Part shown: positions 39,801 to 51,093 of the stretch, piece by piece
Layout: each line of letters starts with the position of its first letter
Position numbering within the stretch: the stretch's first letter is position 1
From: Neelides folsomi
Lineage: Eukaryota; Arthropoda; Collembola; Neelipleona; Neelidae
DNA length: 64,000 nt
Assembly (NCBI GenBank): GCA_034687125.1
Contig: JAQGBZ010000006.1
Span: forward strand, 496,001-560,000
Direction: 5' to 3'
The notes under the pieces: model-generated
What the model was told of the DNA's origin: nothing
What the model saw: only the letters and a program-made list of their open reading frames with translations
The model's database searches: none
Program-made: the position numbers and the translations under genes

Positions 39801-42800
39801 ATGTATATCTCTAGTAGATCTGACTTAGAAATACATACTTTATTGGAATTTTAAGCTACTCAAATATTCACAATTTTAAAACATGAAGTTGAGATATTTT
39901 ATATTATACAAATATTTAATATACTGAAGTATATTATAGTGGAATAATTTATGCTGGATGTAAGGTTTCTCGAATATAAACAAGGGTAGAAACGAGCATT
40001 GAAAAAGAGTATATAATGTACTCAAACTCAAGATTTTTCATTTTATTGAACATTAAAAATTTTATATCTCAAGTTTTAAAATCAAAAAGAGTTTTTCATT
40101 TTTTGAAGAGGTAAGGAAATAAAACGTGAGTTTCATAATAGTTAACTCCAGCCTGCGTCTCGTCCCTTTCTTCCCATTCTTCGAGTCTCAGCAAGGGAGA
40201 AGGGAATCTGAAGGGATGGTTTGGAGAGTTGAAGAATTTGAGAAGATTTACGGTCGGAGAGTTGTAAAGTTGTATTTTGTTCACATTGGGTTGTAAGTAG
40301 TTTAGCATAATCCTCCCTGTCCCACTCCTGACAGAATATGAGAAAGAAAAAGTGGGTGAGAGTGCGGTTAGAAGCTCCCGCTGTGCACCTCAGTTCAACC
40401 TTTTCATCTAATTGTTAATCACTACCCTTATTCGACTACACATACTTCTGTCATTAGCAATCTATTGACACCGAGTTTATCTGACCATCTTTTCCTCCCC
40501 AGTCAATGCATTGATACTCAAAGGTTATAAAAATTGTAACGAGTTCTTCAGCGGAATGTTCGCCATCACAAAGCAGTTAAACCGAAATGACTTTTTCGAC
40601 CACAATTCCCAACGCTTTACTTTCTCCACCATCAATTCCAAATTTTTCTTTCAGTTCTTTATTAGCACTCATTTTATTTCCTTCTTATTGCCCACTCTCA
40701 TTCTTTATCCTTAGTTTATTGAGATAAAAGCTAACAATTTAACTACCTTTAATTATTACTCAAAGTAATTAAAATTCCATTAAATACAACTTCACGATTG
40801 GTTCTAATTCACTTCCCAATTGTCATTTGTATTGGGTTATTTATTCACAATTCATTATTCACATTTTATGGGTCGGAGTCTTAGGTTTATTAGATAGGTA
40901 TTGTGATATTAGAGCACCACCGAAGTAATGAATTTCATGGGTCGAATTGAATGGTAAACTCCTGGCCAGTTGTGAGGGCCAGTGGCTGACGAGTAGATTA
41001 ACTTAGGAGAAGGAGAACGAGAGTTCGTGAGGAGTAATGTGGATGGGAATTAGTTAAACCGAGTCGGACGTTGGGAAAAGTTTGGGACTGAGCCACTTGA
41101 ACATTTTCAAGACTCCATGGAGTGATCCATTGGGGTGGTTCGATTCAACTAATCCTCTTCATCAGAGATCATTTGATCAGCCTTCATCTTTCACTTTATA
41201 CTTACAAGTACATATTTCTCTATATCAATCATCTATTCCTTAGGTCCTTATTTCCCTTCCTCGTCTAAATGCAGAGAATACAGAGTGGATATATTTATGT
41301 AATGTAGTCGGTGCACAGAAAGGAGCCCGGAACAATTATTAAAATGAAATGCTCATACCGTTCTCGAATTACGTTGAGGTGGAAATCGATAAAGGGAATC
41401 AAAGCCACCAGCAAGTGGTGGAAACGAGGAATGAGAGATTCATTGAAATGAATTAATGTTGATAAGCTCATGGGGCAGTGTTGAGGAAGAAAATACCCCC
41501 TAGGATCTCCCGGGTCGACCCTCGCCAACTACCCTTCTCTCAATCATATTATTCATATGATCCCCAATATCCATTTCTGATCCTCTTTTATATATTAAGT
41601 AATGCTAATAGGAGCTAGTGGGGAGGATTTCGGGCCAGGAACTCATCAGCGAGATCAGAGCTCCCGTCTCAGCCCCCACAAATAAAAGGAACCTAATGAA
41701 ATGCACAAACCCCCAAATAAATAATAAGATTACCAGCTGCCCCGTTGTGACCAGACCCTTGTCCAGTCCCTCGGTCCAAAAGGTTATCCAAATCAGGTCG
41801 GATGGTCAGTCATTCACTCGGAGGCGGAACTCCCTCAACCGATCCGAACATCATTTCACTTCGTTTCTTTACAGGGAAAAGACTTCACAATGGTAAAGTG
41901 GCGTACATAAAGGTCATTCAATATAGCTATAAATAGTTGCATATGGATTCATTGAATGAATCCTCAGCGGATCCTGATGGTCAATTTGAATTATGTTATG
42001 GCTCCAATTGTTGGGATGATAATGTTGATACTCCCTCGTAAACCTTATGCTCTTCCTTAACACCCGAATGACTTTTTCAAAATGGAAATATTCCAACCCT
42101 CACGGGTCACTTTTGTATGTGTGAAATTAAGAAAATGACATGATAAATAATATTGATTTGCATTCTGGTCATTTTGAGGGTGTTTGGAGGGGCCTTCATT
42201 CAATTTCCCATCCTTCAATAAATTGCCCATTCTTCAATCTGCGTCATCGGAGTGGATGGAGAACGAAGGAGCTTCTGAGAGCCATTCATCGGATTCTGAA
42301 GGGAGGGATACAAAGTAACAAGTAGTAACAATGAGTGACAATAATATTGACAAAATTCTCGGAAAACACGCCGTGGAGTGCGACCATCCATGTGAATGTG
42401 CGGGAATTGAGATTTCTATCCTCTTACCAAACTCGTGTATACAAAGGGAAGTTTTATGCTAATCACTCTAAACGCTTACTACTTGAATCTTTGATCTTTA
42501 TCGACTCAAAAGAAGCCTCATTTTTTAAATACTCTGATTCTCCACTCACCGCCCTCATTTACATAAAAACGGCCCGGGAGAGAAGAAAAGAAATATTTGA
42601 TTCTTCTCCAACCATGAGATTTTTGGAATTACAAATAGGAAGGAGATAAAAATATTTGCCCATTCTTCCTTCCTGTCTCGCTGATGAAGATGGGGAGAAA
42701 TGGAAAAGATAGGAAGAACGTATGGTGGAGTTGTCAAGGCGTAAAAGCTGTAAATTACTCGGAGGATTTAGCGGATGCGGGACTTTGGATTGAAACAAAC

Positions 42801-44477
42801 GATGACATTGATAATAATTTAATTATAAAAGCAATTAAAAAGTCTAATTTTTCAGATCTGCTGATATATGTAGCGTAAGCGCCATATATAACTACTACAG
42901 AATTGTATGTAATATTGTATGGTAGTATTACATAGCGGAAGAACTATAAGGAAGGAAGAGGAAGACTGTCGTGGATTCCTGATTTGTCATTCGAGGCGGA
43001 GATGAGGCCGAGAAGAGGACCCTAATGAGAACTCAAACCAAGTGATGAAAACTTGTGGCGTGGAGTAATTATACTTTTATAAGACATAGGGTGTGATCTG
43101 GAAGGAGCAGGAAGACCGCTCTTAATGATTTACTATATCCGAATCAATGCGAGTTAAAAGAGGGGCGAGGCGAGCTCTAATTACACAGTCGTGGGCTGTA
43201 TTTGAACAAGGCTCTCATCTGCTCTACCACCAGCTCCCAACCCATCAGCTCGGATATCCCATTAAGCCCCACTAATTACTCTCGGTTAATTAGCATAGAG
43301 CTGCTTGAGCTCCGACGAGGATCTTTTACCTTCTTTTCCTCTCCCGGATCAAATCTCAGAGGAGTCGTTCCCTCCACTTCCCCAACTCGGCAAAGATTAG
43401 GGAACTCCTTCGTCATAACACCTTCACATTACCCAAACTCCCCAGTTTTTCCCTACTCACTCCACTCCTATCAATTTCAATAAGGTTCTTTGAGAATATT
43501 ATTAATGAGCAGCTCCAGCCTCATCATCAACTCATCTCTCACTTCTTTTCATGTAAAGAGGAAGTTAAACCGTCGTATTCTTTCCTTTGAACAACAAGAG
43601 AACCTCTTTTAAGTAAATCAATACTCAAGTCCCGTTCCTTTCACTTACAACAATACAAAGAGTATACCCAATATTACATACCATACACCATATATAGCAC
43701 AAACATACCCACATAAGTTCATATCAGTATTGTGTATTTTATATGAAGATATACTTGATCAATTGTTGTGTATGAGGTTAGTAATATAGAGGGAAATGTA
43801 ATTAAAACGAATTAAGAATTGAAATTCTGGATGTGGAATAGAAGGGAATGACTTCATTGTCTTTCCTTCTCTGGAAATGAAGAGAATCTTGTTAGAGGGA
43901 GAAAAATATATGATATATTGAATTTCTTTGTTTTCAGTGATGGATCCGGCAAAGTTATAATTAAGAGGAGTGAAGAAAGAGGATTAAACGGAAGTTTTTA
44001 GGTCTTGCGGATTTCATATGGCAGGGATTTCCTCCCTCAATAAAAGGGCCATAAATCTGAAGAAAAAGATTGGAGCTAATTTTAAGGCATTAGAATTAGA
44101 GGAAAGAAAAGACTTGTCTCCCTCTCGTTCATGTCCTGAGAGGAATGTTGAGCAAACATTGGATTCAAATTCTCTTCCTTCACATCATCAAGGAGATTAC
44201 TCTTTGTCTCTCTCTCCAGAAGCTTAATTCTCTTTCACTCCCTCAATGAATGAGGATTTGCGGTTGATTTTTATTCCGATTGTTCAACTTGGACTTTTTT
44301 ATTTGGGTTTTATTTTATATTCACTTAGATTTCTATTATATTTCTAAATTCTAATTCGTAAACATAATAGATCATTCCCAATAAACTCACAGTATGTCAC
44401 AATATTCGGATTTATAATAATATTTTCACAGTTTAATATTTTGAATTTTGATCAAACTGCTTAATTTCTTCATCAGA

Positions 44478-44720
44478 ATGAATTTTCTCGTGGTGGTCAT
44501 TACGATGTGCGCTATGGGTTGGTTGCGAGTATCAACGGCCGATAAAGAAGGAGATGTATTTGAGAAATGCAAAGAGGGCAAGAAGTGCAACGAGGGCCTC
44601 GAATGTCAAAAGGCATAATTAGGAGAAAGGTGTTATTGGAAGGAACACCAAACATGCAAACGAATTATAGAATGTTTAGAGCCTTTTGTTTGTCATCCTG
44701 CTACTAAAAAATGCACAAAG
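44478..44720 (+). pseudogene. Secreted cysteine-rich protein, exon 1, with in-frame stop
   Basis: The ATG at 44478 begins a hydrophobic signal peptide (about residues 1-21, cleavage probably after STA). A cysteine-rich segment follows with the repeated spacing C-x5-C-x5-C. In-frame TAA at 44616-44618 (codon 47) interrupts it between cysteine modules. The same frame continues with six more cysteines to AAG at 44718-44720, followed by a GT donor (GTACCT). The exon is 81 codons and ends in phase 0, joining exon 2 in frame across a 110-bp intron. An acceptor-like TTCTTCATCAG ends just before the ATG, so an untranslated first exon is possible. The cysteine pattern recalls Dickkopf/prokineticin/colipase-like small modules, but I cannot assign a family. 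Stop and following base (TAA-T) do not look like a readthrough or selenocysteine context, so a disrupted gene, allele or assembly error is most likely. Confidence 0.6.
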
Positions 44721-44830
44721 GTACCTAAAAATAAACAATAAACCCATGAACAATTAAATATTTTTTCAATAAGTATTTCTGATTTTCACAAGATATCACA
44801 ACTGTTCAATTTTTGATACTTCATTTATAG
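44721..44830 (+). other. Intron of the cysteine-rich gene
   Basis: 110 bp, GT (44721) to AG (44830), phase 0, AT-rich, ending TTCATTTATAG. It includes stop codons in the exon 1 frame soon after the donor, as expected for an intron. Confidence 0.55.
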
Positions 44831-45136
44831 GGAAAGGGGAAGGGAAGAGCCTGTACTAAAGATACTGATATTCGTTATAAAGAATGTGAAAGAGGATTGC
44901 ACTGTACGAATTTTAGGATTTGTTGGCCACTTCACGAAGACTTTCCAACTAATTTCACTCCACACCCAGACGATGCAGATTCAGGTAAAGGTAATGACAA
45001 TGACATTCGCAATGGAGTTAAAAATGTGGACTTTTTCATTTACTTCCTGCCATTCTTCAAATTTTCGTCGTTGTGCTTAAAGTCCGATTCTGCCTTTGAA
45101 ATTGAAATCAAAATCAAAAATCAATGTCATTTATGA
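44831..45136 (+). CDS. Secreted cysteine-rich protein, exon 2
   Basis: This exon continues the frame of exon 1 for 101 sense codons to TGA at 45134-45136. It opens with a basic GKGKGR stretch and a further cysteine module with spacing C-x10-C-x5-C-x5-C (ECERGLHC within it), the same grammar as exon 1. A Thr/Pro/Asp-rich linker follows, then a hydrophobic C-terminal stretch (DFFIYFLPFFKF). There is a possible donor inside the exon (TCAG|GTAAAG, GT at 44985) after the cysteine module. If used, the hydrophobic tail is not part of the protein and another exon must follow. I found no phase-matched, cysteine-bearing exon downstream. The frame here is intact, which suggests that loss of exon 1 coding is recent. 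Confidence 0.55.
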   Translation, partial: GKGKGRACTKDTDIRYKECERGLHCTNFRICWPLHEDFPTNFTPHPDDADSGKGNDNDIRNGVKNVDFFIYFLPFFKFSSLCLKSDSAFEIEIKIKNQCHL

Positions 45137-45142
45137 AATAAA
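45137..45142 (+). terminator. Poly(A) signal after the cysteine-rich gene
   Basis: AATAAA begins directly after the stop codon at 45136. This implies a very short 3' untranslated region if it is used, and supports ending the transcript here rather than splicing onward. Confidence 0.45.
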
Positions 45143-48100
45143 TAATCATTTGAATGACATACATGAATAATTACTTTTATATTAATTTGGCATTTATATA
45201 TTTGGGCTGATGGAATAAGTAATTAAAAGCTTGAAAATGAAAAGTTTATCAATATGAAAAATGAATTTAATAGAAAGAGTCTTTCAAATACATAGCTTTA
45301 GTATGGACTCTATTATATAGAGCCTTTATTATTGGGTTGAATCAACCCCGTTGATGTGAAGAAGTTGAGAAGTTTAAGGGAAGCCCCGGGTTGCCTCTTG
45401 TGTCATAAGAAGATCATAGGAGAAGAATGCAAAGTCTTTCCCTGTGTTGAAGATTCGATCCGCCGGGGTCGGCTGCCACGGAGAGGAAGATGAATGATTA
45501 ATTAGTCTTCTCTTCGTATCATATCTGGCTCATCGGTGAAGCTATGCAAACTAATTAACTTGCAGGTTACACTCATTGTTCATTTCATCCCTTCAAGTTT
45601 TTTGGGGAACCGTCTCACGAAAAGAACCAAAACCTCATCAATCCTCTCTTCAAACGACGGAAAAATATACGCGAGCATCACAAATTCATATGGTGGTTCT
45701 TTTAACATGAAATTTAACAATCTAGCCTTTAAAGACCTCTCGGACTCGACATGTCATTTCCCTATTTTTCTTCCTAACCCCCTCGGCTAACGTGTGGTTA
45801 TGCAAAAGGGATTCTCCACGTCTGCTCCTCTCCACTAATCTCCCCATTATTATACGTAAATCTGAGTTAAGGAGAGAAACGATGAATCATTTTTGCGACG
45901 AAAAACTAGAAATCTTAATTTCCATTCTTCATTGTTTTGTCTCTTTTAATATGCAGGGTTTTGAGAGTAAAAAAGGGTGCACCACCTTGAGCAATGGAGA
46001 TAACTTGTCAAGGATCTTAAATGTAAGTTATTGCGAGAAATTTGCAAGTCCCGTTGATGCAGTAGAAGGGATGTGATTAATGTTCCATTGTTTGCCTCCG
46101 ATAAGTCATATATAAAGACTAGTGGGAAATTACAATTTTTGTATCATCATGCATAGGAGCTCAATATGGGGACTTGTTTTTTGGATGCAATTAGACGAAG
46201 GTATTAATGCATAGCTTTAAACGGTAATTTTATATCTGCTCTCTTTTTAGTTAAATTCCATTCTTCTAATTTTAGAAGGAAGCGGTCAAAGTTTCACTCA
46301 ACCTAATAAAATTATGGAAAAGGAAGAGGAAACATGTGCTTTTTATGCTTCTCAGGAGAAATTCTTAGAAATGAAAAACAGATTTCATCTCTCAAATTCC
46401 AATCCGTATTTCCCGGAATTTAATTTCCCTTTGAATGATCCATAATGATAATTACAATGGTCCATGTGCCTCCTTGCTAATAATTCCCTTCAATGAATTC
46501 ATACAGATATTACAAGGAGGATCACAAAAGTGAGGGTATCTCTTTATTCCCATACAGGGCGTTACAAAAAGAGATCTCGAGAATTCAATGTTTGATAGAA
46601 GGGAAAAAATTTACAAAAAGATTTTTGTCCCTTTAACACTTCATTTTTGAAAAGAATTGACCATAGTTATTAAAAATATACGGTTTAAATCAGACTTATA
46701 TTAGTATTAAATATTACTTATATTGTTATGATTGAACCACCATTTGATATACCAATAATATTTATAAATAAAATAGCAATAATACTTTATTATCATTTCT
46801 TATCAACTTGCTACTCTATAGAAAAAGATCATGAAAAGGATTTGAGATATAGAAAATCAAAGATGTGTATTCAATCTGTAAGTGCATATGGGGTTTGTAT
46901 GTTGGGGATAAAAGAGCAGGATGTGGTCCATGGAAAAACGAAATCGGATGATCATTGTACTTAAACTCCTTCCTTCTACGTCAGTTGAGGGGCTGACTGG
47001 AAGGAAAGATTGTGGCCTGATTGTTTTGCTCTATTGGTTCACTATTATTGTCAAATGTGACAGGAGATCTCCCGGAACCCTTTCCCCAACCCATCCGAAT
47101 CCCAATATCTTTTAATTGCACTTTTTTCTCCGATGCTATTTTCTACTCAAACACTTTTATTGTCCAAAGCTTAAAAAATCACTAATTCAATAAAGATTTT
47201 AATACATGAGGAGAGAAGACCAATAAAAAGTTAAATGTCAAATTCGATTAATGATCGCTGAGCAAACATGAATAATTGTAATGCAAAACGGTAAATGTTA
47301 AATTTCTAATGTTTGAATGTATGAATGAGTATTTTTTGCTTGTTTGCATTCAGCAATGCAAATGGAGTGAATGTAAAACGAGAGTTGGAAAATAATCCAC
47401 GGCCTGATTGAAAATAAAAGAATAAGCGGAGAGGAATGAAGTAATGACCATGTCTCTCGTCAATGGATTCAAAAATGAAACCGAGTGTTGTCTTACAAAT
47501 AATATACTTTTGTGGCGAACTGGTGCAATCACACGGAGTTTGATAGAATTGATACAATCGACCGGCGGTCTGCGTCCTCCTCAACATTCGGTCCCCCTCT
47601 TTTGCATCCCGACCCTCCCCTCGTGACGAAGATGGATTATTAGCCACGAGAAAACAAAACACTTTGGGCATTTATGAGTTCTCTCTATGGAAGGCCTTGG
47701 TTTAGTTAGCGCTAATTTTTATTCCGTCCGACCACGGTGGGGAATTGAGACTCATACATATTATCCCCATATACCCCGGTTGACAAAAGAGGGGCAGAGT
47801 TGCGGGCAGGAATTGCTCATTGGAGTTGTTCTTTCCAACCTGATTGTCCCGAGGTCTCATATGCTTCCTACTCTGCCCGATATTGCATTATTCTCTCTCT
47901 CCACTCATTATTTCCATCTGCTGCTTCATTCAGAGGCTGAGAGCCAGTGGGCAATATTTCATTTTCTCTCCATAGTTAATGCACATGGGCCGGGAACCCG
48001 TGCCTCCTATTAAAAAGAAGGACAATAAAATTAAAGGAATTGGACTTTGGGAATCAAATAAGTGTGACTCGCTCGGTCGCCTTTTTTCCCTCTTTCCAAG

Positions 48101-48779
48101 CTTTATGCAAATTAATCGAGAAGAGTCCAAAGCGAATTCAATTTGATTCATCTCATCTCATTCAATCCTGCATTGAACATTGCTGATATTTGCTTTCCTT
48201 GTGGGGTGAACTCAATCGAAAGAGGAGAATCATCATTACAGGAAAATATTTGGACTTTATTAATACTCTCTTTATTCCAATATGAATATTTTTTATAAGT
48301 ACCTAATTATTTTTTATAAACATGAGGATATAGAGTATTAATAATAATATAAATACTAATTTAATATAGTATGTAATATATCAATACAAGTTGGTCATCA
48401 TTTATTAATAAAATTTGTCCATCTTGCAAAGACTGCTTATTCAAGGCTTCACGTTATTTTCATGTGGTTTGAAAGTAGAACTAACTAATAAACTCGAACT
48501 ATCTGTTTTAATTATAAGGAACACATTGGCGATCGAATACATTAATAAATTTCTTATCTCTCCAGCTTTGACCTTTTGCCTAACAAGTTAAACTCGTAAT
48601 AAAATTATCATGAAGGAGTTATGAAAGCTTATCCAAAAAGGAATGGGAGATGCTCCTGTCATAGCTCCCTATTCCTGATATCTCCGACAGATGAAAAAGC
48701 GAGCGAGTCGAAGTTTGGAGATAAATCTGGCTATAAGTCAGCTAGTAACACTGAGCTCAAATGAGCCAAGGAGCTCGGA
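45143..48779. other. Intergenic stretch, one possible isolated exon
   Basis: AT-rich with short GC-richer patches. Apart from the exon-like 45957-46022 there is no supported gene. Frames such as 47306-47671 (minus) and 47687-48013 (plus) have no domain and overlap in shadow frames. A perfect 7-bp-arm palindrome (GGGTTGA/TCAACCC) lies at 45334-45348. Confidence 0.45.
45957..46022 (+). other. Exon-like 66-nt segment with strong splice sites
   Basis: A long pyrimidine-rich tract ending in TTTAATATGCAG (AG at 45955-45956) precedes 22 open codons (starting GFESKKGC). A consensus-like donor AAT|GTAAGT follows at 46023. Both ends are phase 0. It does not join in frame to the cysteine-rich gene's available donor, which is phase 1. 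It may belong to an unseen transcript or be a chance pairing of splice-like sites. Confidence 0.2.
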
Positions 48780-49660
48780 GTGTCTATGAGGAGACGCCAG
48801 CGAAGAGTGATAGTCCCCAGCCCACTTGGGCTCTCTCGGTTGAATCCGGGTATTTGGGAAGACGCCGGCGCAAAGGTCGAGATTCCTCTCCCGGATTCCT
48901 GCTCCACCCTCGCAGTCCTCCCATTGGTTTCAAGTAACCCAATGGACCGGGTGGGAACCTCTGGCAGATCAATCTGCTGAGCGTGTCAAGAGATCGTGCA
49001 CTGGATTCTGGATCAAGTCATCGAGCCATCATATAACTTTCCCTCCAACTATCTTTTTATTGTAAGCTTGGGAGGTCCCCGCTTTCTTTCCTTTTCCTCT
49101 TTCCTCCGTTCCCTTGATTTCTAATGCCTGTCCATGCCCGCTATAGTCTCCAACACATCTTTGATTCTTCTAAATGTTCAACCTGGGATCTGAGCTTCGA
49201 TTCCGGATCTTGAGATCTTGAGATGTTGGGATGAAGTTGGTAGGTGAATTGGGAGAATACTTTTGCAAGGTATGCCAAGTGTTTGTCGTTGGTTGATGGG
49301 GAGCCAACCAGGACTCTGGGTAGTTGGTAACACTTGTGCCCTAGCCGTGGCATAGGCTGCGCAAGGTTGAACCTTTTTCTGGCCAGAGTCGAACCCCTCG
49401 CCTCTGAAGGCCCCATGTGAAGGAGGAACTCTTTGGTCTTTTGAGCCCCCTTTCCCCTCCACTCTCGCGGCAGCATGGCTTGGCCTCCGGGCCTCTGAGG
49501 AACAGAGAAGTCGTCCAAGTGCAACTCTGAGGTCGCCCAGTCGTGTGCTTCACTTGCCCCTGCTACCATCCCCGCTCACTTGCTCTCCGGCAAAGCCGAC
49601 CTCCGCCGTCTGACCTCCCACGCGAGCCGGGTCACAGTTCACACCCTCCACCTCTTCACC
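48780..49660. promoter_or_regulatory. CpG-rich island upstream of the svp/COUP-TF gene
   Basis: This region has far more GC and CpG than its surroundings and ends about 0.8 kb before the svp coding exon, so it is a candidate promoter or first-exon region. It includes a TGACCT at 49611-49616 and a GGGTCA at 49629-49634 facing away from each other. I see no clear TATA box and cannot place a transcription start. An antisense 142-codon frame lies within it (see 49141-49569). Confidence 0.35.
49141..49569 (-). CDS. Unrecognised 142-codon antisense ORF in the CpG island
   Basis: An ATG at 49569 opens 142 codons to a stop at 49141. The protein is basic, without low-complexity runs, signal peptide or membrane segment, and I recognise no domain. 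A second minus-strand frame is open over much of the same span, which argues that the lack of stops is due to high GC rather than coding. It is divergent from svp, so a divergent promoter transcript is conceivable. Confidence 0.15.
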   Translation of the reverse strand: MVAGASEAHDWATSELHLDDFSVPQRPGGQAMLPREWRGKGAQKTKEFLLHMGPSEARGSTLARKRFNLAQPMPRLGHKCYQLPRVLVGSPSTNDKHLAYLAKVFSQFTYQLHPNISRSQDPESKLRSQVEHLEESKMCWRL

Positions 49661-50492
49661 CCTCAATCACACATACAAACAAAAACAATAACAACCAAGC
49701 GGCTCTCGAGGCTAATTGAGAATCGAGGGATTAAATCCCAAAAACCGAGTTAGGGGAACTTGAGATTGGAACGATTTTCAACTTTTCTCCATAATTCTCA
49801 TTGACAATTCTGGATTGAACACGCATTGGTCAACAACTGTGGAAAGAACAAAGTTTAAATTGTTAATTCTAATGTGACATTATTAACATCTATTTCAAGG
49901 TGTCTCGACAAGAAAGTTAATTTCGGAGAATATTAAATTCTCACTTTCCTCTGGAAGTGGATTCATAGAGTTTTCTGGTCTTTAGAGCTCTCCCCTTCTT
50001 AACTCTTCACGTCAAACAAAAAAAGTTTAAAAAAATTAACCTTCTTTTAATAATAAAAATCCCAAAATCTTTTAAACTCAATTTTGCTCTTAAAAATCTT
50101 CAAATTAAAATTATTTCGATCTAAAGAAGTAATTATCCAATTTACAATTAATTTTAAATTCACGTTTTGAAGAAAATCTTAAAATTTTAAAAATTTGAAG
50201 TAAATGCCATTGGGGCGAGTTGATTTATTGTCTTCAACTCCCCATGCTTTGCTCCTTTAAAAACTATAACCTGAAATTCCAAATTGAAGGTATCTCACCG
50301 AATTTAAAGGAATTGAATTCGTGAATGAAACGTGAAAACTGAAAGGGCGCTTAATTCACTTAAAAGTTTAATTCCTCAGTCAAAACGGTCAAGTATAGCA
50401 AAAATGTTAATTTTGAAACCGAGAGATCTGAAGGAGTAGGAGGAGACATTTTAGAGAAGGACTCAACTGGTTTCAAAATAGTTTATTGTGAG

Positions 50493-51093
50493 AACCTCGC
50501 ATCGGGCCTATTGTGGGCGGGTAGGCCCGATAGGAAGAGCCGCGAGCCTGCCGACGTGTATCCGACGGAATCTCCCGTTTACCATCACACCCCGGGTCAT
50601 CACCACCACATCCAAGACAACGGCCATTTCTTCGGGTCGAAGTTCAGCGTAAGAACTCCAATTCCGATTAAATTGGACTTGCCGCCGTGGTCAGAAGGAC
50701 CACCGCAATCTCAACCAAGTTTCGGGCATCATCAGCCCAGATACGGCGACAAGCTGTTGGTCCCAACTGCCGGCGTTCTTCCCAATCCCGGGGTTCTCCT
50801 CACCCCGGATGTGATGGCCCTCGTCGCCCCGCAAAGCCAATCCGGATGGCGAGACCCGTCCGGGCACAATCTCGGAGCCACCATGACTCCCACGAGTCCT
50901 GAAGATATGAAGCTCGATTTGAATGGGTCAAACGGGCTTGCATCGCTCGGCGGCCAAAATCAACACCCTCAACCAACTTCCTCCGCATCCTCCGCCGCCT
51001 CGCCCAACTCCGGCGACAAGGGACAAAACATTGAATGCGTCGTCTGTGGAGACAAATCCAGTGGGAAGCACTATGGACAATTCACTTGTGAAG
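50493..51093 (+). CDS. svp: COUP-TF/Seven-up nuclear receptor, N-terminal exon with first half of zinc finger 1
   Basis: Orthologue of Drosophila seven-up and vertebrate COUP-TF (NR2F), an orphan nuclear receptor that binds AGGTCA repeats and mostly represses transcription in neural, eye, heart and mesoderm development. The exon encodes a variable N-terminal region (a His-rich patch at 50578-50622, then Pro/Gln/Ser-rich sequence) and ends with the start of the DNA-binding domain. There the motif [14 protein letters not shown] begins zinc finger 1, supplying three of its four zinc-binding cysteines. The exon ends after TGTGAAG in phase 1 at a GTAAGA donor (51094). The start is uncertain. The frame is open from 50364, but the first in-frame ATG is at 50814, so either an upstream exon supplies the start or translation begins at 50814. 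I set the left edge at an acceptor-like TTATTGTGAG (AG at 50491-50492), where coding-like GC content begins. TTTCAAAATAG (AG at 50480-50481) is an alternative. Confidence 0.88.

Larger units (their letters stand above)
25517..44476. other. Long intergenic stretch, no confident gene
   Basis: Around 19 kb with no recognisable domain or RNA gene. The longest ATG frame (34143-34577 minus, 144 codons) is Leu/Pro/Ser/His-rich and fits a chance frame. Very AT-rich blocks lie at 28150-28560, 30280-30620, 33400-33600, 36340-36670, 37450-37750 and 39740-40090. Nuclear-receptor-like sites are an inverted pair at 30664-30683 and a DR1-like site at 36811-36823. A 69-codon ATG frame at 44018-44227 ends 250 bp before the cysteine-rich gene and is unrecognised. 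Confidence 0.5.

Noticed and set aside
45334-45348. Palindrome GGGTTGA-A-TCAACCC
   Set aside because: Perfect, but with 7-bp arms and a one-base centre. It is too short and isolated to assign a role.
45566-45704. Possible phase-1 exon (acceptor TTGCAG at 45565) to extend the cysteine-rich gene from the GTAAAG donor at 44985
   Set aside because: The frame is open but carries only one cysteine early and has no matching module. The poly(A) signal right after 45136 makes an extension unnecessary.
49340-49400. tRNA-like TTCGA loop on the minus strand in the CpG island
   Set aside because: The flanking bases do not form a T-arm stem, and no acceptor or anticodon arm pairs around it.
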